Source of the DNA: Bin87 sp965220095
GTDB taxonomy: Bacteria > Chloroflexota > Dehalococcoidia > Lucifugimonadales > UBA3495
DNA: 64,000 bases
Direction of reading: 5' to 3'
NCBI GenBank assembly: GCA_965220095.1
Contig: CBDCPD010000001.1
Location: 59,634-123,633 of the forward strand
Of the stretch, positions 1-7,893 are shown one piece after another. The position numbers and the translations under genes were made by a program. The notes below the pieces were generated by a model. That model did not search any database. It saw only the letters and a list, made by a program, of their open reading frames with translations, and was not told where the DNA came from. How positions within the stretch are numbered: the first letter of the stretch is position 1; every line of letters starts with the position of its first letter.

Positions 1-513
1 CTCGTATGGAATGCCCTCCGGCAGCTCGCGCTTGAGTTTCACCGAGCCCAGGTAGGGCAGCCTGATACGGCGGTGGTCGTCATACTTGACCCGGTCCACG
101 CCGGAGGCGGCCAGGAAAGAGCCCGTGCCGATACGGTTCTTCTTCTTGAAGGTCGGCCTTTCAGCATTTAGCGTCGGATTGCGCCAGTTCTCATAGGCCC
201 GCCTGAAGTCACGGCAGGCTCCCTGCGCCACGAACTTGCTGACCTCGGTGGCATACTCCATCCCAAACTCGGGCTCATGCTTCAGTTCGTTGAAGATCTT
301 CTCCAGCTCCATGGGACTGGGCCAGAGCCCGTGGACCTGCGCACGGGCCGACCGGTGGGTGGCTACCATCAGATTGAAAACGGAACGGGCAATGCCCACC
401 GCACGGGCGGCGTACTGTCCCTGACGTACCGTCAGGTGGACCGGCAGCTTGATCCCATCCTTGCGCCAGCCCTCGGGGCAGCTGCTGCGTTGGCTGTTGC
501 GCTTCCTGACCAT
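1..513 (-). CDS. tnpB: TnpB N-terminal part (IS607-associated RNA-guided nuclease), cut by window edge
   Basis: The minus strand from ATG at 513 stays open to base 1, giving 171 residues. They read like the N-terminal helical region of conventional TnpB: 'YAARAVGIARSVFNLMV', then 'EVSKFVAQGACRDFRRAYENW' split over two helices, then a lysine-rich 'PTFKKKNRIGTGSF'. TnpB is the OMEGA-type RNA-guided nuclease of IS200/IS605/IS607 elements. The RuvC residues lie outside the window, so activity cannot be judged. The start lies 5 bp after the tnpA stop, so the two are probably translated from one transcript. It differs from the TnpB types at 14.3 and 60.7 kb. Confidence 0.85.
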   Translation of the reverse strand, partial: MVRKRNSQRSSCPEGWRKDGIKLPVHLTVRQGQYAARAVGIARSVFNLMVATHRSARAQVHGLWPSPMELEKIFNELKHEPEFGMEYATEVSKFVAQGACRDFRRAYENWRNPTLNAERPTFKKKNRIGTGSFLAASGVDRVKYDDHRRIRLPYLGSVKLKRELPEGIPYE

Positions 514-518
514 GCCGT

Positions 519-1115
519 TTATTCCGTAGCGGAGCTGATCGCCTGTCGGGCACGATTGGCAGCACTGCGCCGACCATAGAGCCGGGCGCAGAAGCACGTC
601 AGTATCTCGGTCATGTCCCGCACCAGGTCATCATCGACCTCGTTATAGACCTCGTTGTCTTCAATCACCAGCAGACCTCCACTCCGTGCTTCCAGCATGG
701 CTTGTACCATGCCCACACCGAACCTCGCCAGCCGGTCACGGTGCTCCACCAGGATGTAACCCACCTTGGGATCGGCCAGCAACCGACGCAACTTCGGTCG
801 GCGATCATTGAGTCCACTGGCAACCTCGGATACCACTCGGTCCAACTTGATCCCATTCTGCCCGGCATGGGCCCACAGCCGGTTAGCCTGCGGCTCCAGC
901 TGAGGTTTCTGCTCGTGGCTGGACACCCGGGCGTAGCCGACCGTGAGCAGCGCCGGCGCTTCGTCAGGCAGTATCACATACCAAATGCGACCGATCCTCT
1001 CGACCTGCAGGTGTGCTGGAAGTCTGCCCTCGTTGAGCATCCGCCAGGTGGATTGCGGGTCCAGACCATACTGGCGGCCCCAGTCGGTGAGTCTGATACG
1101 TTTGCCTATGACCAT
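519..1115 (-). CDS. tnpA: IS607-family serine recombinase TnpA
   Basis: 198 residues. An N-terminal MerR-like helix-turn-helix ('LTDWGRQYGLDPQSTWRM', about residues 9-27) is followed by a small serine-recombinase domain with the signature 'VGYARVSSHEQ' (nucleophile Ser65 or Ser66) and 'VEHRDRLARFG'. This HTH-before-catalytic-domain order is the hallmark of IS607 transposases, which move through circular intermediates with little target specificity. It is only loosely similar to the second TnpA at 13.73 kb. The AT-rich stretch just upstream (about 1116-1140) is a plausible promoter. Intact. Confidence 0.93.
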   Translation of the reverse strand: MVIGKRIRLTDWGRQYGLDPQSTWRMLNEGRLPAHLQVERIGRIWYVILPDEAPALLTVGYARVSSHEQKPQLEPQANRLWAHAGQNGIKLDRVVSEVASGLNDRRPKLRRLLADPKVGYILVEHRDRLARFGVGMVQAMLEARSGGLLVIEDNEVYNEVDDDLVRDMTEILTCFCARLYGRRSAANRARQAISSATE

Positions 1116-1252
1116 AGGGAATAATATACGTATACTGCAACTGTTGCCAAGGCTCCCGCTGGCAGTCAGCTCTGTAATTCAAGGGTTGGAGGCCGGGAGG
1201 TGACTGGCCGGCATATCACCACCGTGCCAGCACTATTCAAGGTTGTCCTCCA

Positions 1253-1942
1253 TCAACCGCGCGTTGCAATCCAAACGACGTGATGTGCGCCTCCCTTGCG
1301 GTTGTTCCCACCACGCGCCCGCACCTTGACTTCATCCACCTGGAAACCGGCACGGCGCAACCGTCTGACGAATGCCGGTTGAGGACCGTCAGACCACATC
1401 GCCAATACACCGCCGCGCCGCAACGCCGCGTAGGTGGCGGTCAGCCCTGGCAGGCTGTAAAGCCAATTGTTGCCTTTTCGGACCATCGCCTCGGCGCCAT
1501 TGTCAACATCAAGCATGATGGCGTCGTAGTCACCTCCGGCGGCCTTTATCAACTGGACAACGTCAGTTCCATGGAGTTCAGCCCGGCCGTCGTCAAGAGG
1601 CCGGCCAGCCAGATCGGCAAGCACTCCCCGATTCCACTCAACCACGGCTGGCACCAGCTCTGCGACCACCACCCGGGCATCGTGGCCGAGGATGTCCAGC
1701 GCCGTTCTCACCGAGTAGCCCATGCCCAGACCGCCAATCAGAACGCGGGCCCTCGGTTGTTGCACCAGGTTCTGACAGGCTAGTCTGGCCATCTCTTCTT
1801 CTGACCCGTAAACCCGGCTGTTCATGAGTTCCCGGTTATCCGCTTGGAGCGAGAACTCAGAGTCACGTTGGTACAAAACGAGCTCCGCTCCTCCGCCGGG
1901 GGTTTGTGCCCGACCGAGCAACTTCCAAGGATTCATTGACAC
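1253..1942 (-). CDS. Spermidine-synthase-like SAM-dependent methyltransferase family protein
   Basis: 229 residues with a class I Rossmann fold: 'RVLIGGLGMGYSVRTAL' carries the glycine-rich SAM loop (Gly70-Gly75), an acidic strand end 'VVVAELVPAVVEW' (Glu95) follows, then 'YDAIMLDVDNG' (about 139-149) and 'RRGGVLAMWSD'. This order matches the polyamine aminopropyltransferase/spermidine-synthase-like superfamily. The length is shorter than true SpeE (about 280), and the N-terminal beta domain seems reduced, so the substrate is unknown. An ORF upstream (1933-2343) overlaps its start by 10 bp. Complete and without oddities. Confidence 0.75.
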   Translation of the reverse strand: MSMNPWKLLGRAQTPGGGAELVLYQRDSEFSLQADNRELMNSRVYGSEEEMARLACQNLVQQPRARVLIGGLGMGYSVRTALDILGHDARVVVAELVPAVVEWNRGVLADLAGRPLDDGRAELHGTDVVQLIKAAGGDYDAIMLDVDNGAEAMVRKGNNWLYSLPGLTATYAALRRGGVLAMWSDGPQPAFVRRLRRAGFQVDEVKVRARGGNNRKGGAHHVVWIATRG

Positions 1943-2343
1943 CTCACGATCATGTCTGGAGCAGCCGGGGCAACATCCTCGGCGGGATCCGATTCCATAA
2001 CCACTGGACCTCCGAGGTGATCCTCTTCAAGCGGTTCGGTCAACCAGCTCATGCAGCCGGCCATTCTCATGAGCCGTTGGACTATTCGATGGTTGGTCGG
2101 GTGATTGGGCCGGTCCATGGCCAGATATACTGTCGTCAGCAGGTTACGCCCCAGACTTGTTGTCGTAATCGGTGGATTCGGGCTAAAACTCACTAAATCG
2201 CGAACAGTTGCGAACCCCACCCCGCCCGTGGTATCCCGTTGAACAGAGATGCTCGGTACGCCGCTCCACCGATGGGACTGCAGCACAATGATGCGTCGGA
2301 TGGCGATGGTGTCGTATTGTCGTGATGTGATTGGATGAGGCAA
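1933..2343 (-). CDS. Possible hypothetical protein upstream of the methyltransferase
   Basis: An open frame of up to 136 residues ends 10 bp inside the methyltransferase gene. The C-terminal half, from an internal Met ('MDRPNHPTNHRIVQRLM'), looks more protein-like and is acidic at the end. No family is recognised and no convincing ribosome site was found. It could be non-coding; the terminal overlap with the next gene is the main argument for it. Confidence 0.28.
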   Translation of the reverse strand: MPHPITSRQYDTIAIRRIIVLQSHRWSGVPSISVQRDTTGGVGFATVRDLVSFSPNPPITTTSLGRNLLTTVYLAMDRPNHPTNHRIVQRLMRMAGCMSWLTEPLEEDHLGGPVVMESDPAEDVAPAAPDMIVRCQ

Positions 2344-2349
2344 TCCACC

Positions 2350-2748
2350 TCACCAACGCTGCGCTCGTGTCCGCGCGTTTATCTCAGACCCAATTCGGGT
2401 CAGGTTCCTGATATGAGACATCACCTGTTCCCGCTCCTCTCTACTCAGGTACCGCCGGTACCGACGAAAAGTGTGCCTGAACTGGCGTGTTCCATCTTGA
2501 AGCCGCTCCAAACGCTGGGTCTGGTTGTCGTTGGGTGTGGCCGGTCCCAGCATCAGCATGGGGAATTCCTTCACACCCCCGCGTCGCACCGCGGCATCTC
2601 TTAGAATCCGGTAGATGGCTGCAACGTGCCGAGCGATCTCGGCTCGCTCTTCCGGTGTACCCTCTGGAACGCGATCAGCTGCCGTGGCCGCCGCCTTCGC
2701 TAGCTGTCGCCCTATCGTCAGAAATGTGTACGCCCGGGATATCATCAT
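2350..2748 (-). CDS. Hypothetical helical basic protein
   Basis: 132 residues, mostly amphipathic helix rich in Arg, Ala and Glu ('PEERAEIARHVAAIYRILR', 'FRRYRRYLSREEREQVM'). No catalytic motif or membrane segment is seen and the family is not recognised. It lies on the same strand as the two genes at 1253-2343, and codon use looks normal for the window. Other frames here give no convincing alternative. Confidence 0.6.
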   Translation of the reverse strand: MMISRAYTFLTIGRQLAKAAATAADRVPEGTPEERAEIARHVAAIYRILRDAAVRRGGVKEFPMLMLGPATPNDNQTQRLERLQDGTRQFRHTFRRYRRYLSREEREQVMSHIRNLTRIGSEINARTRAQRW

Positions 2749-2842
2749 CTCCCATCACCAGAAGCGCCGTCGGGTACGATGTTACCACCTGGTAGAAAAT
2801 ACCTGAGCCTTCGGATCAAGCCCTCAGTCGGCAGGATAGGTC

Positions 2843-3010
2843 ATGGTGATAAACAGAACGATCGCTGTAATCTCCATCGCAATCTTGCTGCTCGCGTGTT
2901 CCTCCCAATTACCGCGTCAGGTCTCTCCGGCAGCCGAGCCTTCGGCGGCTGGCTCTGCGCTGGAGCCGACCGAAACGCCTCAGATTTCGCCGACCGCCAC
3001 CCCAGGATAG
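2843..3010 (+). CDS. Small lipoprotein (55 aa), possibly a truncated LRR-type lipoprotein
   Basis: Frame ATG 2843 to TAG 3008-3010. The N-terminus 'MVINRTIAVISIAILLLACSS' (split here as n-region Arg5, hydrophobic core, lipobox L-L-A-C at Cys19) predicts signal peptidase II processing and a lipid anchor. The mature part is a Pro/Ala/Thr/Glu linker ending 'PTETPQISPTATPG'. The same plan of lipobox then 'PTETPVPTAT' linker opens the LRR lipoprotein at 27.7-29.25 kb. So this is either a mini lipoprotein or the surviving 5' end of a larger one cut off by the remnants that follow. Confidence 0.55.
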   Translation: MVINRTIAVISIAILLLACSSQLPRQVSPAAEPSAAGSALEPTETPQISPTATPG

Positions 3011-3094
3011 ATACATGATTAGGAGGAAGGCTGGCGGCAACAACTGTGCAGGAGACCCCGACCTCTCGCGCGGCGTCACCATGCGGGCGGGTGC

Positions 3095-3243
3095 GGCTGG
3101 CGCTGGGCCATGCCCGCCGCTCGCTGTGGCCGCTGAAACTCTCTCAGCCGGGGGAGATCGGCAGCACGGGCTGCGGCCTTCACCCGCCGGGGGATCTGCG
3201 CTTCCGACAGCCAGAACACATTCTCATCGTTGCCGGCGTCCAC
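3095..3243 (-). pseudogene. Tyrosine-recombinase (phage integrase) remnant
   Basis: Reading the minus strand gives 'VFWLSEAQIPRRVKAAARAA', close to 'VFGLSESQIARRVKAIARAA' of the intact integrase at 15002-15967. After that the frame is lost and only 'MAQR'-like pieces match the His-x-x-Arg box region. No start, no catalytic tyrosine, several indels. It is a third, most decayed copy of the integrase lineage in this window. Confidence 0.6.
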
Positions 3244-3252
3244 CGCACCGTC

Positions 3253-3388
3253 CTAATCATCATCGGGCCAGTCCGGCAGCGGGATGCGCGGCCATTCCAT
3301 CCGTAGCGCCTCAGCGTTCGCCTCGCGGTAGACGGGATCGTGTAACAGGGCGAGGACCTGGACGATGGGCGGTTGGGTAGTGGCTATG
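3253..3388 (-). pseudogene. C-terminal tail of a type ISP-like DNA methyltransferase/restriction enzyme
   Basis: The minus-strand frame ending at TAG 3253-3255 reads 'VLALLHDPVYREANAEALRM' and then 'EWPRIPLPDWPDDD'. The pattern 'V(L)LHxPxYRExY...(D/E)(F/W)PRIPL' is characteristic of the C-terminal part of type ISP and PglX-like adenine methyltransferases. The frame is closed by a stop about 45 codons upstream, so only the tail survives. Called by motif memory only; a profile search would confirm it. Confidence 0.4.
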
Positions 3389-4065
3389 GACAGTCAGGAA
3401 GCCCATCCTCTGCTGCGCCAAGGCCCGGCTTACATCACGTAATGACCCTTGGGCGCACCAGATGGGGTATCAATAGAGTTCACCCTCACCGTGTATCTGC
3501 ACAAGTGGTGTCCCGCGCAAGAGTTCGCCGGAGGCCTGGATGATTGCCCATCTCGACCGGCAAGAATAGTCGTCGCTACCGGCGCATTGCCTCAATAGGA
3601 CGCTACCGAAAGGAGCGCTTCACGTAATGATCTTTGAGCGAACCACAGCGGGTATCAATAAGACGGAGGCCGCTGGAGCGGGCACGTACAAATCAGATCC
3701 ACCGATGCTTTGCGGCGGGTTTTGCTGACGAGGCTGACCAGCTATCTCGAATTTCGTGGCCGGATCTGCCAGGAGACCTTGTGCGACCGAAGTTCAGTAA
3801 CATTTGATTTGAGGTAATGCGATCAGGTGGAATCGTAGAGCAACCACACGGAAGGATATCAAACTCGGACCCGTCACAACTCAGCGCAGCGGTTCAGCTT
3901 ACCCATTGGGTAAGCGACGCGTCCCTCTCGCCTACCTTGCACCGGCCCGGCTGCGGGGCCAACACAGCATACAATTGGCCACGCGTGAGCGGGTCAAAGC
4001 CTTGACGATATTTCTGTATTTGCGCTACGTTTGTTCAGATGGTCATCCTCATAGGACGTGGCAGC
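3389..4065 (+). other. Non-coding stretch with repeat remnants before vapBC
   Basis: No convincing gene. A motif of the form 'CACGTAATGA...GGTATCAATA' occurs near 3436-3478 and again at 3621-3662, and a related one at 4799-4837, so parts of one element were copied here. The right half is the left flanking repeat of the vapBC module. Confidence 0.5.
3621..3821 (+). repeat. Imperfect direct repeat, left flank of vapBC
   Basis: About 200 bp, similar along most of its length to 4799-4995. Shared blocks include 'GGGTATCAATAAG', 'AATTTCGTGGC(C/T)GGATCT', 'GAAGTTCAGTAACAT' and 'TGATTTGAGG(T/C)AATGCG'. A weaker third relative of the right end ('GAGGCAATGCG' then 'AATTGACGCGGGAC') is at about 27668-27695. 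Confidence 0.7.
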
Positions 4066-4353
4066 ATGGAAGCCAAGAAGAAGCGACTCACTCTGGATCT
4101 GGACCCAGCGCTGCAGCGGCGCTTGAAAGCGGTGGCTGCGCTCAAGGGCATCAGCATGCGTCAGTATTGCCAGACCGCCATTGACAAGGAGTTGGTCAGA
4201 GACGAGGCCTCCGGCGTGCCGATCTTACCCTTTGGCCGTGAAGCGATCGACCGGTTCGTGGCACTGCAAGAGGAAACGTTCAACGGTCAGCTTCTGCCCG
4301 GGGACTCGGCTGAGTTTATCCGGGAAGCCCGGGAGTCCAGGGCAGCATCGTGA
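4066..4353 (+). CDS. Ribbon-helix-helix antitoxin (VapB-like)
   Basis: 95 residues from ATG 4066. The N-terminus 'KKRLTLDLDPALQRRLKAVA' with 'LKGISMRQYCQTAIDKEL' has the strand-helix-helix layout of CopG/Arc DNA-binding antitoxins; the C-terminal acidic tail would wrap the toxin. An in-frame ATG at 4039 would add 9 residues but has no ribosome site; 4066 follows 'AGGACG'. The stop overlaps the toxin start in 'GTGA', the usual translational coupling of toxin-antitoxin pairs. Autorepression through its RHH domain is expected from the family. Confidence 0.72.
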   Translation: MEAKKKRLTLDLDPALQRRLKAVAALKGISMRQYCQTAIDKELVRDEASGVPILPFGREAIDRFVALQEETFNGQLLPGDSAEFIREARESRAAS

Positions 4354-4793
4354 ACGGTCCGGTCGTGGTTGACGCGAGCCTGGCGGTCAAATGGTTGGTC
4401 AAAGAGGAGTACTCGGATCAGGCAATCGACCTCGCCCGATTCTGGGAAAGCGAGGGAACAAAACCAGCAGTGCCCTACCTGATGCCAGTGGAGGTAGCTA
4501 ATGCCCTGCACCGCCGGGTGGTGCGGAGCGAACTGACCGTGGCGGCGGCGACGCGCCTGCTGGAATACCTGGCAGCCTCGGGGATTGAGTTGCAGGAAGC
4601 GCCCCACCTTCACGGCAGAGCGATGGAACTGGCATCCCAACTGCGCCAGGGAGCGGTGTATGACTCCCACTATCTGGCACTGGCAGAGACCCTCGGCTGC
4701 GAACTGTGGACCGCTGACGAGAGGTTCTACCGGGCGGTGAACCCCGTTGCGCCAAACGTGCGCTGGGTGGGCGAGTTCGGGGCGTCAGGATAA
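4350..4793 (+). CDS. vapC: PIN-domain ribonuclease toxin VapC
   Basis: 147 residues starting at GTG 4350. PIN-domain acidic residues are all present: Asp8 ('VVVDASLAVKWL'), Glu48 ('MPVEVANAL'), Asp105 ('GAVYDSHYLALAE') and Asp123 ('LWTADERF'). VapC toxins are Mg-dependent RNases that cut tRNA or rRNA and are held inactive by the co-encoded antitoxin. Length is normal for the family. The pair is bracketed by ~200-bp direct repeats, suggesting transfer as a cassette. Confidence 0.88.
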   Translation: MNGPVVVDASLAVKWLVKEEYSDQAIDLARFWESEGTKPAVPYLMPVEVANALHRRVVRSELTVAAATRLLEYLAASGIELQEAPHLHGRAMELASQLRQGAVYDSHYLALAETLGCELWTADERFYRAVNPVAPNVRWVGEFGASG

Positions 4794-4798
4794 CGAGT

Positions 4799-4995
4799 CA
4801 CGACTACTGTGCGAATCACAGGGGGTATCAATAAGTCGGAGGACGCCGGAAGGATGGATACCCAAACCGGATTCGCCGGTGCATCGCAGCGAGTCTTCCC
4901 GACGACGGTGGCCAGTTATCTCCAATTTCGTGGCTGGATCTACCGGAAGACCTTCTGTAACCGAAGTTCAGTAACATGTGATTTGAGGCAATGCG
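4799..4995 (+). repeat. Imperfect direct repeat, right flank of vapBC
   Basis: Counterpart of 3621-3821 in the same orientation, starting 6 bp after the vapC stop. The rest of the gap up to 5262 has no gene. Confidence 0.7.
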
Positions 4996-5262
4996 CAGGC
5001 AAGAATAATTGACGCGGGACACTTTTGACGAAGTCGTAGGAATCGCCAAACTGCTGCGGATCCATGACTCGCTCCTTTGGCCGTGTTAACGCTCTGCCGA
5101 CCGGCGTACATACCGAAGATCGGAGCTGGCCGAGGCGTTATTACGCTCCCTGCCAACTGCTCCGCCGTTGATCGCAGGGGGCGTTCACCTGCGATGATAG
5201 CGCAGCCAGGGGTGGAGCCCTGGCGACTTCAGCAACAACCTACGGGGGTAGGTCGAAGCTGC

Positions 5263-5640
5263 ATGAAGCAGTATAACGCTGCGCGCACGTACCAGTTTCG
5301 CGTCCAGCTCACCTGCGACGACCACCGCCGGCTTGCAGATCATTGCCGGCTTTACAACGGCGCCGTCCAGGAACGGCGCGACGCATGGCGCATGGCGCGA
5401 CGGTCGATCACCTTCCCCAGCCAGTGCCGTGAGCTCACGCTGGTGCGCCAGGACGATCCGGTATGGGCTGGCGAACACCGCAGTCTGGCCTTGGCCACCC
5501 TCAAGGGTGTGGAGCTGGCTTTGCAAGCGTTCTTCCGCCGCGTGAAGGCCGGTGTAAACGGCGGCGGTAAAGTGGGCCACGTGGGCGGCTCGATCGTAGA
5601 CAGCCCCAGCCCCAGTGGTACGTTTTGCCGACGCCCTTGA
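5263..5640 (+). pseudogene. Truncated TnpB (IS200/IS605 type)
   Basis: From ATG 5263 the frame reads 'MKQYNAARTYQFRVQLTCDD', then 'LADHCRLYNGAVQERRDAW' and 'RSLALATLKGVELALQAFFR', the classic N-terminal third of IS605-family TnpB. Where the family continues with a 'KPGYPRFK' type segment, this frame drifts into unrelated residues and stops at 5640. No RuvC or zinc-finger part follows in any frame. Confidence 0.7.
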
Positions 5641-5976
5641 CAGTCTCACATGCCCAGTTGTCCTATCTTTGGACAATCGTTCACGCATCAGTAAATGAAA
5701 AACAACACATGGACTTCCTGCACGAAGCGGGCACCATCCGCACACCGGCTGCCATGTTCGAAGCGCGACTCGTCTGAGCTGCCGAGTGTCGGGAGGCCGG
5801 CTCAGCGCTCCCATGCCACGCTGTCGCCATCTCTGTAGGAAGCGTACCGTGCGGCCTGCAGATGCTATCCTGATGTATGGCGTTCCCAGCAACGCGAGTT
5901 GTCGGGCACGTCAATATCATGAGTGGTGCCAGAATCGTAGTAACAGTAACAGTAGCATCATCAAGGAGGTTTCCCA
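5641..5976 (+). other. Non-coding stretch upstream of the cupin-globin gene
   Basis: No convincing ORF. The last 50 bp are AT-richer and hold a short 'CAGTAACAGTAACAGTAGCA' run just before the ribosome site, so the promoter of the next gene probably lies here. Confidence 0.4.
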
Positions 5977-6687
5977 ATGGCCATAGATCGCCTGCCTTCG
6001 GGCTTGGTTCTGAGCGGCGGGTCGCTCTTCTTCACCGAGGAAACGATGCCGGATTCCCTCCGGCGGGAGCACGCGCTCCCTGCCCAGCATTGGGCCGTAC
6101 TGCACGCCTTCGAGGGGAGCGTCACCTTCGTGGATCTGCAGGCGGATGCTGATCGGATCATCCCGGCGCCGGACCACATAATCATCCATCCGGAAGTCCC
6201 CCATCTGCTAACAGGAGAAGGTTCTTTCCGTTGTCGGATGGACTTTTTCAGGGAACCGGACCCCAACCTCCACATGAGAACACCCGGAGCTTATGCGGAC
6301 GAGGCCGTGCACGACAGCCTGGAGCGCTGCGAGGCAAACGGTAGCTTTGCGGAGGTCTTCTACAACACCTTCCTGAAGGCCTCTTCGGAGATCGCGCCGT
6401 ACTTTGCCTCGACCGACTTCGAAAGGCAGAGGACGTTGCTGCGGGACTCGGTGTACACGATGGTGTCTCACCATGTCACGGAGCCGGAGATGCGGGGGTT
6501 GCTGGAGAGGTTGGGGGAGGCGCACAACCGGAACAACCGGAATGTGCTGCCAATCCTCTATGAGCTGTGGCTGGACAGCATTTGTGAAACCGCCAAGGCG
6601 CTGGACCCTGAATGGAGCGACGATCTCGACCGGCACTGGCGGGCCCGTCTGAGGCCCGGGATGCAGATCATAATGGCAGCCTACTAG
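5977..6687 (+). CDS. YeaR-type cupin (DUF1971) fused to a globin domain
   Basis: 236 residues with a strong ribosome site (AAGGAGG, 8 bp before ATG). Residues 4-93 match the DUF1971/YeaR-TehB-like cupin: 'LPSGLVLSGG', His32, 'WAVLHAFEGSVTFVDL', 'IIIHPEVPHLL' (His71, His76) and 'CRMDFF'. Residues 112-236 look like a single-domain globin: 'FAEVFYNTFLKASSEIAPYF', 'TDFERQRTLL', then 'LGEAHNRNNRNVLPILYELW' where His183 is the likely proximal haem ligand. E. coli YeaR is NO/nitrate-induced, so a role in NO or oxygen sensing or detoxification is inferred. Cytoplasmic, single gene. Confidence 0.78.
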   Translation: MAIDRLPSGLVLSGGSLFFTEETMPDSLRREHALPAQHWAVLHAFEGSVTFVDLQADADRIIPAPDHIIIHPEVPHLLTGEGSFRCRMDFFREPDPNLHMRTPGAYADEAVHDSLERCEANGSFAEVFYNTFLKASSEIAPYFASTDFERQRTLLRDSVYTMVSHHVTEPEMRGLLERLGEAHNRNNRNVLPILYELWLDSICETAKALDPEWSDDLDRHWRARLRPGMQIIMAAY

Positions 6688-6834
6688 CTCGGCAAGTTGT
6701 CCAATCCGCAGTGCAAAGACAACCGGCGGCAGGGATGAACCGGTGGAGAATATCGGCGTCTGGCTGAGCAATGCTCACCTCTCCCTACCCTCCGGTCCCG
6801 GTCACACGGCTGGACAGATCAATGGGGATTGCCG

Positions 6835-7128
6835 TCAGTTCCCCTTCATGCAGAAGGTGCAGGGGATGGGACAGGGTCTGGACCATCTGTCGGGTGTGTG
6901 GATCTCGATTCCTTCGAGCCTGATGATGGTCACTCCGACGTCCACGGGGACCATGTGGCCGGCGGCGGTTTCTGACGGGAGCAACCTTTGGATGGGGACT
7001 CTCAGGCGGTCAAGCATTGCCCTGGGCACGACGGTGTAGGTGGAGCGGGTGCCGGCTATGACGTCCAGTTCCTCGAACCGTCGCCCCTGTGGGTCGCCGA
7101 TTTCTATGGTGATTCTGGTCGTGGCCAT
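6835..7128 (-). pseudogene. Clan AA aspartic protease (retropepsin-like), active site altered and C-terminus lost
   Basis: 97 residues: 'TRITIEIGDPQGRRFEELDV', then 'STYTVVPRAMLDRLRVPIQR', 'ETAAGHMVPVDVGVTIIRLEG'. This matches small bacterial retropepsin-like proteins, which have 'DTGSTYT' at the active site. Here the same place reads 'IAGTRSTYT', so the catalytic Asp is gone. After 'RLEGIEIHTP' the usual 'LLG...L' second half is replaced by unrelated residues. It overlaps the upstream gene by 25 bp. Probably inactive; listed as a pseudogene though the frame is open. Confidence 0.6.
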
Positions 7129-7832
7129 GGTGTTGCCGTTTCGTCGCCGGTCTGGTCCTGGCGGAGCATGGGAGGCAACAATACCTTGACGTCCATGGCG
7201 TCGGCCTGGTGTCGCTGTGGCGGCTGGATGACCTCGCCGACCACGGCGGCGATGGCGGGTTCACCGGTCGCGGCTGCGACCGTGGTGGCCCGGTCGTGGG
7301 CTCTGGTGATGTCGTCCTGCCTGATGGTGCGCGAGACCTCGAACACGACGTGGACGTAACGTCTGTCGTCGGCGCGGCGGGCGCGGATGATGATGTCCGC
7401 AACCAGGACGTGGTCGGTCTGGTGTTCCGTGATGAGGCTGTCTTCCTCTGCAGCGTTGATGGTGGCCAGGAACCCGGGTTCGGTGTCGCGGCCAGTGGCG
7501 AGCAGGATGCGTCCTCTCGTGAGCCCGAGCTCGTTCATGGCGATGTTCAGGATGTTCAGCCGGGCGCGGTTTTCGAGGTCGCTGCCGTTCAGGGACGCCA
7601 CGTTCGTCTGGAGGGACGCCACGTTGGCTTCAAGGGACGTGAGACGGCGGTCGGTGGTTTCGGCAAAAGCCTGGAAGCTGGCGCTGAGTTCCGTCACGAG
7701 GCCCACCAGTTGGGCGAATTGCTCCGGTAGGGCGATGAGGTCGGGCGTCAGCAGCCGGGTCCGCATGTCTTGCAGGTACTCTGGGTTGCTGTCCAGGAAG
7801 TCCAGTATGTGCTGATATTCGGGCGGGTACAT
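7104..7832 (-). CDS. Coiled-coil protein with PD-(D/E)XK-like C-terminal domain (DUF3782-like)
   Basis: 242 residues from ATG 7832 (GAGAGGAC upstream); an in-frame ATG at 7874 is possible. The N-terminus 'YPPEYQHILDFLDSNPEYLQ' and 'LLTPDLIALPEQFAQLV' leads into a heptad-rich coiled coil with repeated 'SLEANVASLQTNVASL' (about 75-100). The C-terminal part 'HVLVADIIIRARR', 'YVHVVFEVSRTI' (candidate D and E-x-K-like residues) and 'ADAMDVKVLLPP' resembles uncharacterised restriction-endonuclease-fold proteins common in filamentous and Chloroflexota bacteria. Operon with the retropepsin-like gene downstream. Confidence 0.65.
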   Translation of the reverse strand: MYPPEYQHILDFLDSNPEYLQDMRTRLLTPDLIALPEQFAQLVGLVTELSASFQAFAETTDRRLTSLEANVASLQTNVASLNGSDLENRARLNILNIAMNELGLTRGRILLATGRDTEPGFLATINAAEEDSLITEHQTDHVLVADIIIRARRADDRRYVHVVFEVSRTIRQDDITRAHDRATTVAAATGEPAIAAVVGEVIQPPQRHQADAMDVKVLLPPMLRQDQTGDETATPWPRPESP

Positions 7833-7893
7833 GGGGTGTTGTCCTCTCAACGCTACGTTGTGATTATAGAGCATCGATCCCTAGGGGGTGTCG

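Larger units (their letters stand above)
1..1115 (-). mobile_element. IS607-type insertion sequence #1, left part outside window
   Basis: tnpA and the 5' part of tnpB lie in the usual order on the minus strand. The tnpB-proximal end, which would carry the guide (omega) RNA, is outside the window. No terminal inverted repeats are expected in this family and none were seen. Confidence 0.75.
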
